DNA of 64,000 bases from Clostridiales bacterium (lineage in GTDB: Bacteria > Bacillota > Clostridia > Oscillospirales > Oscillospiraceae): contig JAAYBD010000035.1 in NCBI GenBank assembly GCA_012719035.1, forward strand, positions 28,219 through 92,218, given 5' to 3'. Positions within the stretch are counted from its first letter, which is position 1, and each line of letters starts with the position of its first letter. Both the position numbers and the translations under genes were made by a program. The notes below the pieces were generated by a model. The model saw only the letters and a list, made by a program, of their open reading frames with translations, ran no database searches and was not told the DNA's origin. Below are positions 62,195 to 64,000 of the stretch, piece by piece.

Positions 62195-62557
62195 GGGGAT
62201 GTACCGGTTTCGACGGGGGTGTGGAGGCAGGAATAGCGGGCGGATGCGCCTACCATCCAAAAAATGGGCACTTTATAAATTAAAGAACAACGATTCTTTA
62301 GACCTGGTAGCCGCTTAAGGCTGCCCGTCCTCCCCGAAAGTGCTGCGGTTCGGGATAGGGCGTCGATTAGCAGCGTCCGTGAGTGCGTAAAGCTTTGAGC
62401 GTACCATGCACAATGAAGCTACCTGACCCCAAGGCGTGACGGCTTGCCTTGAGTGATGGGAAAAGGCGATTTGATTCGCCGGAATAACCGTCTGCGCCCG
62501 GAGAAGTTCCTGTTAAAGTGCTTTCGGACGGGGGTTCAACTCCCCCCATCTCCACCA
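62195..62557 (+). ncRNA. ssrA: Transfer-messenger RNA (tmRNA)
   Basis: The 5' end GGGGATG pairs with CATCTCC at the 3' end, closed by ACCA; GGTTCAACTCC forms the T arm. The start GGGGATGTACCGGTTTCGAC is diagnostic. The resume codon is probably GCA (62268-62270), giving the tag ALYKLKNNDSLDLVAA before TAA (62316-62318); it is longer than the usual 10-11 residues. A hairpin AGCGCCTT/AAGGCGCT (62171-62189) sits just upstream. The 3' end is where the integrase element has entered. Confidence 0.95.
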
Positions 62558-62565
62558 AATTTTGG

Positions 62566-62603
62566 AAATTCCGTAGTTATTGAAACTACGGAATTTTTTT
62601 ATA
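62566..62603 (+). terminator. tmRNA terminator
   Basis: AAATTCCGTAG (62566-62576) pairs with CTACGGAATTT (62586-62596), followed by a run of T. It starts 9 nt after the tmRNA CCA end. Confidence 0.92.
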
Positions 62604-62795
62604 TATCCTTGAAAATCAAGGGAATATTGATGTTTTGCTTTCTAAAATATTAGAAAGAATTCTAATTAGATATAAGATTGTGGCTGAAATTATAAACAAA
62701 TCAGCCACGAATTCAGCCACAAAAATATTGATTATTGCGCGCGTTCTGTTATACTAAATAAAAAGAACTAAATTTTGTTAAAAGGGGGCGCGCTT

Positions 62796-63818
62796 ATGGC
62801 TAAAGCTGTAAAACTTCCAAGCGGTAGTTGGAGATGTAAAGCATATTATACAGACGAGAACGGAGCATATAGAAATAAATCATTCACAGCAGAAACCAAA
62901 AAAGAAGCAGAGTATTTAGCTGCAAATTATTTAATGGAGAGAGAACACGCGCAGAAACCAGAGAATAAAACAGTTGGAGAACTTGCTGACAGATTTATTG
63001 AAGTACGTTCTAATCTATTATCGCCTTCAACTATTGTTGGATATAAGAAGATAAGAAATACAGCTTTGCAATCAATAATTGACACGCGCGTAGGCTTATT
63101 AACAAAGAATATGTATCAAGCAGCAATAAACGAGTATTCAAAAGGAAGAAGCCCTAAGACAGTATTTAGCGCACACGCTTTCTTTAATCGCGTATTGAAA
63201 GATAATAATGTATTTGTTGGTGAAGGCGCGCACTTGCCGCAGAAAGAGAAAAAAGAAGTAGAGATACCAACTAGCGAAGAAATCAAGGCGCTTTTAGAGA
63301 GTACAAAAGGAACGCGCCTATATACGTTTATATGTTTTTCTGTATTCTTAGGATTAAGAAGAAGTGAAACAATCGCGCTTAAATGGAAGGATATAGATTT
63401 AAAGAATAAAACCGTTGATATCAATAAGGCGCTAGTTAAAGACGAGAATAAAGAATATGTTGAAAAAACAACTAAGACTTATAGCGGCGCAAGATTATTA
63501 AAAATGCCGCAAGCCTTAATTGATGCTTTGCCGCCGCAGGGCGCGCCAAATGATAGTGTAATTGATGATAGTTATGATGCGCTTGATAGCTTATTTAAAC
63601 GCACAAAGGATAAGATAAACTTTCCTTATAAGTTCCACGCGCTACGACACTATTATGCTTCTATTATGCTTGTGCAAGGTGTTCCGAACAAATACGCAAA
63701 AGAGCGCATGGGACACGCTACAGAAAATATGCTAGTCAACGTATATCAACATACATTCAAAAACCAACAGGAACCGATAGATGAAAAACTGGACGAATAT
63801 TTTAATTCGTTGATATAA
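62796..63818 (+). CDS. Tyrosine recombinase (integrase) at the ssrA 3' end
   Basis: ATG 62796 (340 aa) follows AAAGGGGGCGCGCTT; a start at 62775 adds seven residues. The N-terminal arm-binding part (LPSGSWRCKAYYTDENGAYR) resembles an AP2-like domain. The catalytic core has Arg in LGLRRSETIAL, HALRHYYASIM (His/Arg) and GHATENMLVNVYQHTF (His and the nucleophile Tyr). It is likely the integrase of a genomic island inserted at tmRNA. The gene is A/T-rich yet very rich in GCGC, unlike its neighbours, which supports transfer. The element continues beyond the window or has been replaced by an IS. Confidence 0.93.
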   Translation: MAKAVKLPSGSWRCKAYYTDENGAYRNKSFTAETKKEAEYLAANYLMEREHAQKPENKTVGELADRFIEVRSNLLSPSTIVGYKKIRNTALQSIIDTRVGLLTKNMYQAAINEYSKGRSPKTVFSAHAFFNRVLKDNNVFVGEGAHLPQKEKKEVEIPTSEEIKALLESTKGTRLYTFICFSVFLGLRRSETIALKWKDIDLKNKTVDINKALVKDENKEYVEKTTKTYSGARLLKMPQALIDALPPQGAPNDSVIDDSYDALDSLFKRTKDKINFPYKFHALRHYYASIMLVQGVPNKYAKERMGHATENMLVNVYQHTFKNQQEPIDEKLDEYFNSLI

Positions 63819-63826
63819 ACATAAAA

Positions 63827-63860
63827 AAAGAGAATGGCTTTTTATAAGTCATTCTCTTTC
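63827..63860 (+). terminator. Terminator after integrase
   Basis: AAAGAGAATG and CATTCTCTTT arms with a bulge flank a short loop, followed by CTATG. It lies a few nt after the integrase stop. Confidence 0.7.
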
Positions 63861-63874
63861 TATGTTAGAAGCTG

Positions 63875-64000
63875 TGACCTGCCCCCAAAGTTCGACCAGG
63901 TGAAATGTTAGTAACCACCAGCCAGCTTTGCTGCATACTCCTCTGGGGTAAGGTTGCCGAGCGACGAATGGGGACGCAGATGATTGTACTCCATCCGCCA
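63875..64000. mobile_element. IS3-type insertion sequence, left-hand end
   Basis: A terminal TGACCTGCCCCCAAAG-type end begins at about 63875, followed by the C-terminal codons of an IS3-family transposase on the minus strand. The rest lies outside the window. Confidence 0.75.
63908..64000 (-). CDS. IS3-family transposase, C-terminal end
   Basis: Thirty codons are visible, ending at 63908: WRMEYNHLRPHSSLGNLTPE then EYAAKLAGGY. The pattern Y-N-x-x-R-P-H-S-S-L-G-x-x-T-P-x-x-Y/F is the well-known end of IS3-type DDE transposases (OrfB). The remaining gene is cut by the window edge. Confidence 0.88.
   Translation of the reverse strand, partial: WRMEYNHLRPHSSLGNLTPEEYAAKLAGGY

Overview
The window looks like chromosome of an endospore-forming, Gram-positive anaerobe of the Clostridia, probably an Oscillospiraceae/Ruminococcaceae-type lineage. 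This rests on gene content and on clostridial-style signals (GGAGG ribosome binding sites, A/T-flanked terminator hairpins, TTG/GTG starts). It carries spoIIE, a spoIVFA-spoIVFB pair, a paired TIGR03960/TIGR03936 radical-SAM system, a Wal (Yyc) operon, SLH-domain secretion, recD2-comF-mreB, and smpB-ssrA. No rRNA, CRISPR array or complete prophage is present.

Layout. 0-3.2 kb is accessory: an Xre regulator cut by the edge, a TIM44-like membrane protein, a small operon of SpaA/prealbumin-like proteins, several hairpins, a 15-bp inverted-repeat element and tRNA-Pro. 3.2-7.4 kb (minus) holds the radical-SAM pair and spoIVFB/spoIVFA. 7.6-13.5 kb (plus) holds cardiolipin synthase, argH, an SLH-anchored subtilase and a metallo-beta-lactamase hydrolase. 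cca, murC and spoIIE follow, then an mtaD-ahcY-mgtE operon (19.7-23.7 kb). 23.8-26.9 kb is a zinc module: zur, znuB and znuC diverging from znuA. 26.9-40 kb is more accessory: oxidoreductase-type genes, a DUF1538/tandem P-II pair with a long leader, Xre and a 51-aa protein, a large catalase, a stalk-domain secreted protein, a blaI remnant fused to an RCC1-repeat ORF, two DMT transporters, a DUF3888 protein and two tRNA-Ser genes. 40-48 kb is uvrA, a small exporter, recD2, comF and mreB. 48-50.5 kb has a hydrolase, a SLOG protein and two convergent lipoproteins. 50.6-60.5 kb (minus) carries pgm, a DUF2007 protein, rlmH, walJ, murA, yycI, yycH, walK, walR and a Nudix gene. 60.7-62.6 kb has smpB, a cyclophilin and tmRNA. 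An integrase and an IS3-type end sit directly after the tmRNA.

How the genes work together. mtaD next to an ahcY homologue of the short form suggests S-adenosylhomocysteine is recycled by deamination and then hydrolysis. The zinc genes share one divergent control region with a dyad that fits Zur. The Wal genes couple cell-wall sensing to murA. smpB and ssrA form the ribosome-rescue pair, and the ssrA 3' end serves as an integration site.

The most unusual observations are the blaI-RCC1 fusion scar, the deaminase/short-AhcY pair, the tRNA-Pro 3'-end duplication with hairpins, the paired surface-protein tails near 1.3-2.5 kb, the short promoter-terminator unit upstream of the DUF1538 operon, and several small genes below usual length cut-offs. 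No system here could be shown to be wholly new from sequence alone.
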